From assembly GCA_013076295.1 (NCBI GenBank), contig RQOL01000531.1, positions 558,001 to 622,000 on the forward strand: a stretch of 64,000 nucleotides of DNA, given 5' to 3'. Below the pieces are notes generated by a model, which did no database searches, was not told where the DNA came from, and worked only from the letters and a program-made list of their open reading frames with translations. Positions 20,087 through 31,036 of the stretch are shown here, piece after piece. Position 1 is the first letter of the stretch. The number at the start of each line of letters is the position of its first letter. This DNA is from Sanderia malayensis. Taxonomy: Eukaryota; Cnidaria; Scyphozoa; Semaeostomeae; Pelagiidae. The translations under genes and the position numbers were made by a program.

Positions 20087-20251
20087 ATGACTATTCTCGA
20101 TCCCTTCACACGCGCATCAAACTTCATCCGCAGGTACTCTGCACTAAAGAAAGCTCGTCGTACAACCAGAAGAAAAAGAAAAGCTCGCCATGCAACACAT
20201 CATCGCTTACGCGGACGTGGATTACGACGACCAATATGCAGCATACAATAA
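20087..20251 (+). CDS. 54-aa basic peptide 2 (Arg/Lys-rich)
   Basis: A second small basic ORF in the same orientation (MTILDPFTRASNFIRRYSAL, then a Lys/Arg/His-rich part and LRGRG). It shares the plan of peptide 1: a hydrophobic head, a basic body, and an RGRG box followed by R-P or K-P. The pair looks like tandem duplicates that have diverged. A nucleic-acid-packaging role is inferred from composition. Confidence 0.5.
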   Translation: MTILDPFTRASNFIRRYSALKKARRTTRRKRKARHATHHRLRGRGLRRPICSIQ

Positions 20252-20379
20252 GAACTGCTACAAAAACATTTTCACATGCTTTCTACTTATTCTGTATATT
20301 ATTAATACCTGTATTTCATGTTTTATCTATTAAAACATTGTTTACTGATCAATTTACAAATTCTCCTTTTTTGGGCTCA

Positions 20380-20598
20380 ATTTGCATATTTCCCAGCATT
20401 CCTTGCGCCTGCGCCCACCTAGCGACCCCTGCGCAGTTTCACTCTAATTATTACACCATCGTGATGTCATCCCCACACTTTCCCGCCAATATGACGTCAA
20501 CTTCCCGCCAACCTCTCTCCCATGCAGCCTCACTACCATCCCAATTAGTGTGCACTCAACCTTGGACGAGTACCTCTAAACAGCACCGTGTATATATA
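20380..20598 (+). promoter_or_regulatory. octamer/NRF1/CRE/E2F/TATA cluster
   Basis: By-eye consensus matches in order: octamer ATTTGCAT (20380-20387), NRF1-like TGCGCCTGCGC (about 20404-20414), GTGATGTCAT (20461-20470), E2F-like TTTCCCGCC (20479-20487), a full CRE TGACGTCA (20492-20499), E2F-like TTCCCGCC (20502-20509) and TATATATA near 20591. The cluster ends 6 bp before the SIL1 copy 2 segment starts, so transcription on the plus strand would enter that copy. Such a combination is usual for cell-cycle-coupled promoters and for early promoters of animal DNA viruses. Confidence 0.5.
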
Positions 20599-20603
20599 CT
20601 ACT

Positions 20604-23600
20604 ATGGTTGCCTATTATAATTGCAACATAATCTTCACAATGCAAGTAAATGTGGAAAGTTTTGTAACATGTAGCGATTTAATGTCATTGACTTTATATC
20701 ATACTAATTTTTTCTGGCTATTTTATTAAAAGGAATAGTTCACAATTACTAGCTTTTATCAAAATTATTTTAAGGTCTGCTGGTAAATTATATACATATT
20801 TCAAACAGCAGAACTCCCCATTCAACTGTCTGCAGAACAAGGCTTCTTTGTTTCCTTCCTTCCTTGCATCAGAAATTGAAAATTTGTTGGCGATTGTGTC
20901 CACCTGTCATTGGTTTACTTTATGTCGTCATCAGTAGTTCAACCAATCCAAATGGCCCGAGATCAAAGGGAACCGAATTGGAAAAAGTTTGTGAATATAA
21001 ATATGGCTGCTTGTTGACGTGGTAAAAAAATAATTAATTGTTGTAATTTCAAGTTCAAAAGGATTTTGGGCTGCTTTAAGATGAAGATTTCGTTACTTTT
21101 TATTACTTTGGGCATAATTTTATCCTCAGTCTCAGGTATGAAGTGTTTTGTAATTCTATGTAATTTCACCTTCACCTTCAGTTATTTAAAATAATAGGCC
21201 CACCAGCCAGCCTTTCCAGTCAGTGAAAGTTTGTACATCTTGTACTGTAGATGACAGCGACCCTTTAAGCGTGCAAACAGTTTTATATGTTTAGCATTTT
21301 GTATTTCATCCTTGAGAAGAGGAATGGATTTATTCTGCCGTCTTTGGTTAACATGGGTATAACATGGGTATATGTAATGTATGTTAAAAGTCTTAATTTG
21401 AATCTTCTGAACAGGAAATGAGGATGATACCAGTCTTGTAATCATTGATCCAGAAAATATTGATGCTGACAATCCAAGTCAAAGAACAGTGACAAACGAG
21501 AGTCCAGTTAAACTTGATAGAAGCTTCAAAGATGAAGAAGGCTATAACAGTGAGCCGTTTATTCCTACTAAAGAATGGCAAGTAGTGAAGAAAGGGCAAA
21601 GTATCCCAGCTGGGCTGCATGTTAGAATGAACTTTCAAACGCATGTGAGAGAAGCAAAACTTATGGATGGTGATGATGGTGCTAGATTTAATAGAAATAA
21701 GAATTTGAAAGATGCCAATGCTGGCAGTAGAAGTTATAATGTATTTCCCATATTTCATTGAGTTGGAGTAAGCCTTCTCTCTAAATAGACCCTCTCAAAT
21801 CAGCCCCACCTGAACATTTATTTTTGCAAAAAAATTAGCCATGTGATTATTTTTTGCATTAATTTTAACTCAATACTGTTAAATAAAAGAACATTATGTA
21901 GTTTTTATGTCAACCTTTGGGGTAAAACAAAATTTTGCAAGCCAGCCCCTGGGGGCTTATTCAAGGAATTAGGGTTATATCATGCAGTTGGTTTATCCTT
22001 GATTTTCCATTTTTGATAGCAGTGCATCATGATTTATTTGCTGCCTGAAAATGACATCTTTTCAGGGTATATAGTTTCTTGACTAGCCCATTGTAGGAGA
22101 AGGACACTTCAATGCATGATAAATGACAACTTTCTGATTTCACTCATAGAATTTGGGATTAAAAATGAAAAACAAAATGCTGAGTTTGCTCAGAGTGCAG
22201 CTGAAGGTCCAAAAATTGTCCTTGGTGATGATCTAAAGAAAGAGGACTCTTTTGGGGATCCTGATAGACTTTATTTTACAAAATCACATCTGAAGGAAGC
22301 ACTGAAGGATTTCAGAGATAAATTTCAAAATGAAGATTTGAAGACTGATGAGCAGGAAATTACAAGAGCTGAAGCAGGTATTTTTTGCTTTCAACCAAAT
22401 TTGATTAGTTATTCAAAGCAATTTGGCATAATTATGAATTATTAGCCTTAGTAATTCACCATTTTTGACATAGCAGAGTTAAGACTTGGTGCACTCAAGT
22501 GATTTATAGCTACTCTTTTAATTCCATCATATTGGTGTGATTCATTCTTGTGCAAGTTAAACTTCACTAATCGAAACAACATAATTTGGCCTGTTCAATG
22601 TTTGTGAAAATTCTAGAGCACAAGCCCTTGTATGATAGCATTCATAATTCAAATTTTTATACAGTTGAGCATCTTCTAATAGTGAGCACCTTCTCCTATA
22701 AAGAGCCACTTCGTGATAATGTCCACTAATCCTCAGTCCCAAATACAGTAGATTAACATTGTACAATCCAATCTCCAACTGGTAGTCACGTCTCAATAAT
22801 GTCCACTTGATCTTGAAGCTAAGGTGGCTGATATTAGGAGATTCAACTGTAATTAGAAGATTTTTGCAAACTGCCAATTATGTCGATTTGTCAACCAAAT
22901 TTTTCATCTTTTTTAAGGATCCAGATGGCGGAAAGTCAACTGCGTTTGAGTATCATATTTTTTTCCATTGAGTGCCATTTTTTCTTTACTCACAGTGAAA
23001 AAGAAATTCAGGTCGATCGAGGAGATACGAAAGGAATTAGGTGACTCGTTTGGTTTCCAAATAAAATCCGACGCACAAATCATGAAACTGAAGTTAGAAC
23101 TGCTCAGATCGCCAAATTCAACAGAACAGGAATTGTCAATCGTCTTAGACGATCTCGAAAACTACGTGCACCAAATTGATAACGCTGTTGATCTCGAGAA
23201 GATGGGTGGTTTCGAACTTATTATCAGCTACTTGAACCATTCCGTGGCAACTCTGCAAGAGAAGGCAGCCAAAGTTATTGGATCTGCCGTTCAAAGGTAA
23301 CCATCCGCGCGGTTTTTTTATTTTTCATTTGTGTATCCAAAGCTAGATTATTGTTGACAGAGTTGTAAAAGCTATATGCAGTTAAACCTCAGTCGAATGA
23401 GAAACTTGTTCGAGTTGAACAGGAGCTCGAGTTATTTGAATGAATAAGATAATTCATTGATATGGCAAGTCAGAATCAAAGGAGACGCATTTTGTTTGAA
23501 ATTTCAAGGAGTTCGACGTAGCTGGTAGTTGACTTTATTATTGTTCTACTTTGCATACATTGGTGAATATGTTGCATTTATCCTCATCTGCTAGGTAGAC

Positions 23601-24901
23601 TTATTACTGCATTCAATCCTCGTGTTTTTTCATTTCAGCAACCCAAAGGCACAGGCAGCAGCGTTGGAACACGAAGCAATGCCTCACCTGTTAAGGCTGA
23701 TCTCTTACGCAAGCAACGAACGACTGCGAAAGACTTGCACATTTGCACTTTCAGCGATGATCAGGAATAACCCTAGCGCCCAGGTCGTGTTCTTGAAAAT
23801 GAACGGCCTCAGTCACGTGATGGATTTGATGAACAGCAACAACAACTATGACAGCAGCAACAACAACAAAGCCAGCCCCGCGCTTGTGAGTAAATTTGTG
23901 ACGTTGATTTCCGATTTGATTATTGAGCAAGAGGATGCAAAGCGCCAGATGATTCAACAGGGTAGAATGCAACAGAATGAAAGGTAGGCCATTCGTTACT
24001 CATCATCATTATTATTACTGTAATGATTCGAATAAACGCCTAGGGCGTGTATTAAATTTGTTGCGATACAGATGGGGCGTTTAAAAGAAAGAGGCACTTA
24101 TTCGAAATGTTACGATATATCACAGTGCGTCATCAATGTCGTTATTGACTCGTCAGTATGAGTTTTTTAAACATGCCTATTAGAATTGAGCTTTCTGCAG
24201 AACGGCATCTCAAGTTAAATTTATATATGGATTATTAAAGTCTGCTTTTCTTTGCATATAGTAATAGTTACAGTGGAGTCTTGATAAAGTAACTTTCCAA
24301 TATAGGGTACTTGCTGGTGTAACCTTTCAACTGCTTCATGTATAGCATGAGTAACTCTCAATTTAACGAGCTCCTGTTGTTGTGTTTGTTGATTCCTTTG
24401 TATTGTTTGTTATACCGAGATTCCACTGTAATTACAAACACTGAATTGAAGGTAATGCCAACGTTTTGCTGCAACTTGAAAATGAAATTTAGGATGCGAA
24501 GGATTTATCCTGTATTGAGGTCATATAGCTATGTCTATCTGCATCTGTTGGAGTTTATTCTTTTGTCAATTTGATTATCTACTGCAATTTTCGCAATCTT
24601 TCTTGTTTAGGACTCCGTTGATGAAAGCCTTGGTTGCAAAGGGTTGGTGTGAGACATTGCCAAGACAATTAGGTGATAAAGATAACGACAGATTAGAGAA
24701 ATTGCTCGTTGCTATTCATGCATCGACTCAAGGGTGCAAGGAGAATTTTTCAAAAACCGATCTCAAAGCGAGATTAAACGATATGAAACAGCGTTATTAC
24801 GATGAGATTAGCAAAGAAATGGATGCTGATTTTCAGAGTTACTTGAGGACGTTTCCTGATCAGATTGAGAAGATTTTCAAGAATTTATAAATGCTAATAT
24901 C
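20604..24901 (+). repeat. SIL1 segmental duplication, copy 2
   Basis: A direct repeat of 3289-8145, shorter by about 560 bp. It lacks the hAT-like MITE and two upstream blocks present in copy 1. Substitutions are scattered through introns and a few exonic sites. Confidence 0.9.
21081..24890 (+). CDS. SIL1: SIL1 copy 2, exon-2 splice donor lost
   Basis: The same six exons as copy 1: 21081-21135, 21415-21729, 22150-22377, 22996-23296, 23639-23983 and 24611-24890. Each has identical length to copy 1 and is open. Amino-acid changes are few (for example T to K in VKKGQS, S to T in VATLQ, YND to YYD). After exon 2, copy 1 has GTAGTAAGT and copy 2 has GTAGAAGT. One T is missing, which destroys the GT of the donor. 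Read-through adds nine residues and stops at 21761, removing the whole armadillo region. A cryptic GT a few bases downstream could rescue some splicing. This is therefore a probable recent pseudogene, an inactive allele, or a sequencing error at one base. The protein role is as in copy 1. Confidence 0.85.
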
Positions 24902-25561
24902 TGTGTAAAGGGTGTTGGAGAGATATTGTGTAGTACATATGAAGTGCATGAGGTACATGAGCTATGATCTCTGGAGTGGGACGTGAGTTGCTTCCAAGGA
25001 TCAAATTTTGAGGTGACAATTTTCGTAACTTACACAGCCGTCAACTCTGTTAAATTCGAACTCGCGTAATTCGAGATTTTTCCAGCGAATATCTCTGTCC
25101 TTCAAATTGCCTTTCTTTTATAGAATATTAGCTAGTCCTTGTAAGTCAAAGTCTTATAATTAACATGATCTTTATTAATATGATATGTTTTTATGATCTC
25201 TGGAGTTTGTTACACCGAGTAGACTGCAACTTTTTTTATCTTGACTCGCACGTTTGAACTTGCGTTCAGTGGTCAATCAAGGGCATAGAGGCTCTTCGGA
25301 TGACTTGTTTACACCCCCAGTTTGTTGATTTGGCATAGTGATACGCAATGCTTATTGCTTTAACTGCAGGGGAATGCATTGGAATTCTGTGTTTCATGGC
25401 ATCTTGTCGGCTTGAACAGCGAAATACATATTGTTGTATATTGTTATATACAAATTTATGTCACTTGCTTTTCAATTACTCGTTGTAATGCGATGCGAGA
25501 AGCAACCTGCGCTTGTTCTGTTATCTGTTAATTAGCTCTTTCTCTGGCTGTCTTTTCTGTT
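24902..25561. other. SIL1-TRP intergenic region (tail to tail)
   Basis: This is the 3' flank of both convergent genes. It contains a fragment of a dispersed repeat (near 25030-25090, TTCGAACTCGCG). No gene is supported here. Confidence 0.55.
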
Positions 25562-28500
25562 TCATTGTTTCTTTGATGCTGCCATGTTGCTTGAGCCTCC
25601 TTCTGGTGTTTGCGCCCATCTTGGCATTGGCGCTACAACAGTTGCTACTGTTGTTGCTATTCGACTTTGAGAAGAAGTTGAAAGCTTCAGCGAGTTTGTC
25701 AACCTGGTTTCTTTTTTCTTTTTTTCTTTTCTTTTTTTACGTTTTGATAATTCGGCTAACATTGAATTCATGGACAATAACTGAATGTTGAAGATTTTCA
25801 TCGAATGTTCGTAATTTGATTTCAACATCTTCAATTCTTCTGTCAGAGATTGGAGATCTTTAGTATTCTCACAGTTGCTCTTTTTTGTATATCGTTGGTT
25901 GTTGCTGTTGTAATGTTGGGGAGATTCCCCATCGGAGATGCTCCCTTTTGCTTCCATCTCTCTCTCCTCTTCTTCCCCAAGCTTTGTCTGAAGAAATTTA
26001 TTCATTCGATCGACGTCCTGTTTGATTTGGTGCGTCATCCGTTTCAACTCGGTTTCCGATTGGTCAGTCATGTCATCATCGTAATAAATTCTTTCCGGCG
26101 AACAATTCTTATCGATGTAATTACGATATCGTTTGCGCTGCTTTTTGCTGAAGTTATCTTCAAAGCTCAGCACTCTGGCCGACCTCAACATCTGTGCGTT
26201 TGCTTTTGCGTTGTCGTAGACACGCTGAAACGTATCGGAGAGAAGCGCGATGAACAGATTCAAGCAAACTATGCCGCTTAGTACTATATACGTGCCGCAC
26301 AGGAGCCGCGCGGTTCGTCCATGTTTCGCGGCAAGATCGGAGAATCCGTAATCGCCAATGACAGTAATCTGTAGCAGATTGTAGAAGAGTTCTTCAATGT
26401 TAGAATAGCCGGGTATCGATTGGCGTCCAAATAGAATCCACGCTGCCGCGGAAAAGGGAATGTAGAACTCGAAGAACAAGAAAGCGAATCGCGCGGTGTC
26501 AGAAGCAACGTGGTTGAGAATCACGACAAACGGTCCTAGCGCGTGAAATGCGCGGACGAATTTCATTAACCGCAGCCATTGTAATATCAACATTATTGAG
26601 CCGATGACGTGCTCCGCTTCGTACGCGTCGGGAGATTCGTTAGCATACGCTACAGCGTGAGCAACGAGTGTCGCTATAACGGATATGTATGTAAGCCAGT
26701 CGAAGTAATTCCACCAGTCGACGAAATAACTCATATTTGACGCAAGGAGCTCAGTGATTTCACGTTCCAAGTACGCGCGCTCTTCGGGCCAGCGCGGATG
26801 ACAGTGCTCGAATTCTTTCGTCATCTCGCTTTCCCGCCACTTCAAATACTCCCGCCTCTCTCTCAACGACGCCCGGTACTCCTTGTACTCACTCACAAAC
26901 CAATAAACCAATGAGCACGCTGCGAGAATTTCGAGACCGATTCGATAGCTTTTCCCTGGCAGCGGCGAGTACATGTTTTTGTAACTGTGTGGTGACGTGC
27001 ACAGAAGTGTCGTCCATAGGATGCAGAATATCAGGTTCAATACCAGGTAGAACCAGGCTCGAGTTTTGCCGAATCGATTCCATTTCACTTCCGTCAAACG
27101 TTGCATGACGGGATGCATAATAATGGAATATTGCTTCTTCTCCACTGCCACCTTCAGGCAGCTTTTGGCATATGGACAAGACTGCGGGGTCTCAAGGTAG
27201 TTCAGATAGAAGTATTGTTTTCTATTAGCTCTGTCCTTGACGTGGAATTGATCGAGCGCTGTTAAAGCCTAGGTGAAGAAAAGAAATTCATTTTCACTTG
27301 CCAATGTGTTGTAGGCTACGAATACCTACAGCTATCTGTATACAGAATCGTAGAGAGGGGGTGGATCCCATCCAACTAGGGTCGTATGCTGGGACCTGAG
27401 TGGGGCCTCCAATAAGTTTAGCAATTATGCAGGCAGGAATTTTAAAATGTTGGCCGAAAAATCAAGTGGCCCTCCATTTATTTTGGCGACGGTTGTCTGT
27501 AAGTTCCCTCTGCTGTCCTGTTTAGATGTTGAAATGAAGATAATGATTGCTATGCTGCACGTCATACCACTGGTGGCATCTTCATGATCATCAATGCCAT
27601 TGCTGACATGCCGCTGTCGTCGCACACCCCTGCGGGGGCGCCTTCCTTCAAAAGTATCTTGCACGTTTCCGAACGATCCAGCTCTGCTGCGACCTGTTCA
27701 AATTAATGAGCAATGCATTTAGACTGGAAACAAGTGTACATAAACAGACAGTTACACAAAAACTAATCCATGCATGTACTGATTTTTTTTACTATATGCA
27801 TTTGTGTATTATTCAGACATGCACCCATTTACAGACATTATGCATAGCTGACTATCTGGGTTTTTCTGAACAGGGGGGCCGGTCTCTCAAAGCCTGAAGC
27901 ACGTGTCCGTCCCTGTTGAGAAGAGCAGCTTACAAAGTTGTCTTTAATCTGGACATTTCTTCTCAATTTTATTCTTTTCTCGGTGGTACCGTATTAAATC
28001 AGCTTAGCAAGCGCGTACCTGCAATGGAGTTCTGCCTTTGTAATCCCTATCGTCGAGTGATGCTCCTTTGTCAATCAAAGCAGTTAGGGCATTACATGCA
28101 TCGTTTTTGGCTGCGTAATGAATCGGCGTCTGATTTTCACCCTTTGTTCTTGCGTTGATGTCAGCTTGCTTTGAGATCAAGAAGTTCACCATTTCCGTGT
28201 AATCCACTGCCGCTGCAACGTGCAGTGGTGTTCTGCCGTACATATCCATCGCATCAACATGGGCACCTGAAATTATTTAAAGCCATCATAAGCGAACAAC
28301 CAATGCCGATAAAGTAGCTACAAACCGTTCCTGTACAAATGTATCAGATGAATTACTGTGATCGAGCAACATCATTAATCACTTAAAGCTCTCTTGTTTG
28401 ATGGATATCGTGGTACTACTGTAGTGCGTTCAACATTTTTACTGCATGAGTATAAAACTAAGTAGCCAATCATAACATGCACAGAAAGAATATCTCGTAA

Positions 28501-29723
28501 CAATAATTTATCACTACATTTCATTTTGCTTGATTGCCATTCATTTTTAACACTCACACGCGCTAACTAATTAATTAATATATCCTATATAATTGAATAT
28601 ATATATTAATTAATCAGTTAGCGCGTGTGAGTGTTAAAACACTCGGGATTAACATAAGAATATAGGTATATAATCGATTAGGATATAACACTCGGGATGT
28701 GATAAGAATTTTAGCAGAGTCTGTTAAAAGGAGAAATATTGCAATAATTTATCAACCCGCAAAGTGTAATTTCGGCTGAGCTTGAAATAGATTTCAGCAA
28801 ATTATTAAACTAGTGGGGTTATTTTTTTAGCCTACTTCTATATTCATTTTAATAGGTCTTAGTAGTGATACCAGCTGCTATTGGTAATGTATCTCATAGA
28901 GTATGGCACGTGTCTCACCTCTTTGAATAACAAACTGTGCAACGTCGGTATGCCAGATTCTTGCTACCTCATGTAACACAGTTTGACCGTACTTGTCACC
29001 AACGTTGATATCTGCGCCTGAATCCAGCAGTTTATTGATGTGATTGTAATCCACAGTGGATTTGTCATCTTCTTTATCGGCTAGTGTGACGAAATAGCCA
29101 ATCAATGCATTTTGCTGTGCTTCCTTGCGTCTGGTGGACAGAGTTTTATTGCCTAAGCGTTTTAAGTTGGTTGAAGCACCATCATCCTGTTGTTTTAAAA
29201 AACCAAAGCATTTATCTTTCATCACATTGTAAATAGTACTGCTATTGCCACTCTTCTCAAAGAGCTGATTCATGTTCATTATTTCGTATTTTCGTAGCTT
29301 TTCCATTGGGTGTTGTCGTTTTGTTGATACAAAGTTTCTCCATTTTGAAACAGCTTTCATCGCAGAGCTTTCTTGTGCTATTACTGCTCGATCTAGAATT
29401 CTGCTTGTCTTCCTGCTCCTACTGCCAACAAGTTCGCTTTCTGCAGCTTGAATTGCAGCCACAGTGGCAGTGGCAATAGAAATCGAATTTCTGTTATCAC
29501 GAATGCTTTCTGATACTTTTTTGTCATCATTTTGAGTCATTTTGAGGGAAATTACTGTTGCTTCTTTTAAAATGTTGTTGTTTGAAACACTGAATTGTCC
29601 TCCTACTGGCGATCTCCCCTTTTTGTTGATCTTCCTGTTTGAAGGAACGCCATTTTGCTCAATTGTGGCGTTGTTGGGCAGAACTTTAACCAGTGGAATC
29701 CGTGGATCAACTCTGTTCTTCAT
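25562..29723 (-). CDS. ankyrin TRP cation channel (TRPA-like)
   Basis: Four exons on the minus strand (29723-28919, 28266-28019, 27693-27568, 27268-25562), phases consistent, 961 aa. It forms a non-selective cation channel of the TRP superfamily in the plasma membrane, probably sensory. The N-terminal 200 residues are disordered and basic. Then come about five ankyrin repeats (KYGQTVLHEVARIWHTDVAQ, MYGRTPLHVAAAVDYTEMV, ENQTPIHYAAKND, YKGRTPLQVAAELDRSETC). A pre-S1 segment (IMHPVMQRLTEVKWNRFGK) like that of TRPA channels precedes six hydrophobic segments. The pore-loop candidate is QITVIGDYGF, and S6 is IVCLNLFIALLSDTFQRVY. The C-terminal tail has a coiled coil (DLQSLTEELKMLKSNYEHSM) and a Lys-rich patch. 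TRPA1 has 14 or more ankyrins, so this is a short-ankyrin form. TRPV-like or another basal TRP subfamily is possible. Confidence 0.85.
28547..28637. repeat. near-perfect palindrome in TRP intron 1
   Basis: Arms at 28547-28583 and 28601-28637 pair with one mismatch (TTAACACTCACACGCGC outward ends), with an AT-rich loop. TTAA lies at both tips. It resembles a miniature inverted-repeat element. Confidence 0.75.
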
Positions 29724-30619
29724 GATCTACTGTTCCTTCCAAGCTTGTCTATTTTTATGAACCGAAGCTTTCTACTTGAAAATACATCTTCCCTGCGTTT
29801 TCATGAATTTTAAATCGTAATTTTTAACCTGACGAATTTGCAATTGCGGTTGGTTTATTATTTATTGATAACTATCACTAAAATATTAACGATATGCTTT
29901 TCAATACATTGCTTGAAGCATTTCCTAATAATACACGTCAAATACACAAATTTACTATGTGAACTGTCTCAGAAGTATTCTTAAATTAATGTTGGTTCGA
30001 GAATATGAAAGTCTATTTGTTTAATGATCCTCTCCTTCGAAATGCCACACCGAGAACTCGTACACTTTATCCGCTTAGGGATGTATTTGATAATGTATTC
30101 AATAAGCACAGTTCTAAGTCAATTCAACTCAATTCCTTCGACATACATGCACCTGCTGTCATTAACCGCATGCCTTGGTGATGCCAGTGTTTATTTTATC
30201 ACAATATTATAGCTGATTCTCACTATCTAACATATTTTATTGAAAAATTTAGTGCAAGAAAAGAATGTAAGAATACAATTTAAGTAGATCAGTGCTTTTG
30301 ACTTTGTTTGTGAGAATTTAAATTTTCTTGTTGTTGTTGTTGTTGTATTTGGTTGTTGTTGTTATACAGAAATCTCTTAAAGAAAGGCTTCAATGTTGCC
30401 AGGCAACAGTGAATTGAAAACAGGTTTAAACTGGAATTTCTAAGAATTTGATTGGTTATATTGGTTACTGATCACATGGTGTTTAATCAGTGAGAAGTGA
30501 CTGAGGTCTGAGATTTTAACAACAAGATTTTCGCGCCAGTGCAAATTCCTGCAAAGGGTTAGTACAGTTTAACCTCATATAAATTCATCTGCAACTGCAA
30601 TACCGTAAGAACCGTTAAA
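29724..30619. other. divergent intergenic promoter region
   Basis: This lies between the TRP gene (minus) and the AT-hook gene (plus). It has TTG/GTT trinucleotide runs at about 30329-30364 and a TATA-like CATATAAATTC near 30573, 40-50 bp before the AT-hook start codon. No coding exon is seen. Confidence 0.5.
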
Positions 30620-31036
30620 ATGCCTGAAAAAGTTGAAGAGTCAGCCCAGGAGACTACCGAAACGAAAGAGAATGAGTTAAAAGAATCATCTGCTGAAGCA
30701 AAGGAAGACAAATCACCCGAGGACGCAAGCTCGAATCAAGATGGCGGAGAGGAAAAACCCCCTCAAAAACAAGAGGAAAATGAAAACAAGAAGGACGAGT
30801 CGGCAAGCCCGAGCCCACCGAAACAAAGAGGAAGGAAGCCGAAATCACCGCATGCAGAAGAACCTATCACCAAGAAGGCTAAGGAAATCAAATCACCTGC
30901 AAGAGTTAGCAACCGAGTAAGGAATCGAAGTACCGGTGAAAAGCTTCCCGATTTCAAAGATGAACTCCCAGGCAGACGAAGATCGAAAAATGCAGAGACA
31001 GAAGACGAAAAGGTTGCCACAGAAACATGTGCATGA
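30620..31036 (+). CDS. intronless AT-hook chromatin-type protein
   Basis: A 138-aa, single-exon ORF with good start context (TTAAAATGCC). It is highly charged: the N-terminal half is Glu/Lys-rich and acidic, then comes an AT-hook core (PPKQRGRKPKSP, residues about 70-81) and a basic C-terminal part (KSPARVSNRVRNRS, ELPGRRRSKN). The composition resembles HMGA/HMGN-like or other small nuclear proteins that bind AT-rich DNA in the minor groove. No precise orthologue is recognised. A dense charged composition without hydrophobic core indicates disorder. It could be a retrocopy, but no poly(A) tail or target duplication was seen. Confidence 0.6.
   Translation: MPEKVEESAQETTETKENELKESSAEAKEDKSPEDASSNQDGGEEKPPQKQEENENKKDESASPSPPKQRGRKPKSPHAEEPITKKAKEIKSPARVSNRVRNRSTGEKLPDFKDELPGRRRSKNAETEDEKVATETCA

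Larger units (their letters stand above)
8146..20603. other. virus-like insertion between the SIL1 copies
   Basis: This 12,458-bp block has no counterpart elsewhere in the window. It shows dense, mostly intronless ORFs rich in CAA/CAG/GAC codons, local TATA boxes close to start codons, four arrays of a 20-bp repeat, an internal duplication and an E2F/CRE-like promoter at its right end. This differs sharply from the exon-intron genes around it. Several genes are truncated or decayed and at least three inverted-repeat elements have inserted. I read it as an old integrated DNA virus or large mobile element. No polymerase, integrase, ATPase, protease or capsid gene was recognised, so the family is unknown. 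Alternatives are a chimeric assembly or a degenerate host transposon. Confidence 0.55.

Noticed and set aside
8146..20603. Assignment of the insert to adenovirus, polinton or another named viral group
   Set aside because: Only composition, layout and promoter motifs suggest it. No hallmark gene was recognised by reading.
3289..24901. SIL1 copies as LTRs of the insert
   Set aside because: The repeats hold a complete multi-exon host gene and lack LTR features. A segmental duplication or haplotype effect fits better.
25513..26281. Plus-strand hydrophobic ORFs opposite the TRP channel
   Set aside because: They are antisense to a well-supported exon with conserved transmembrane segments.
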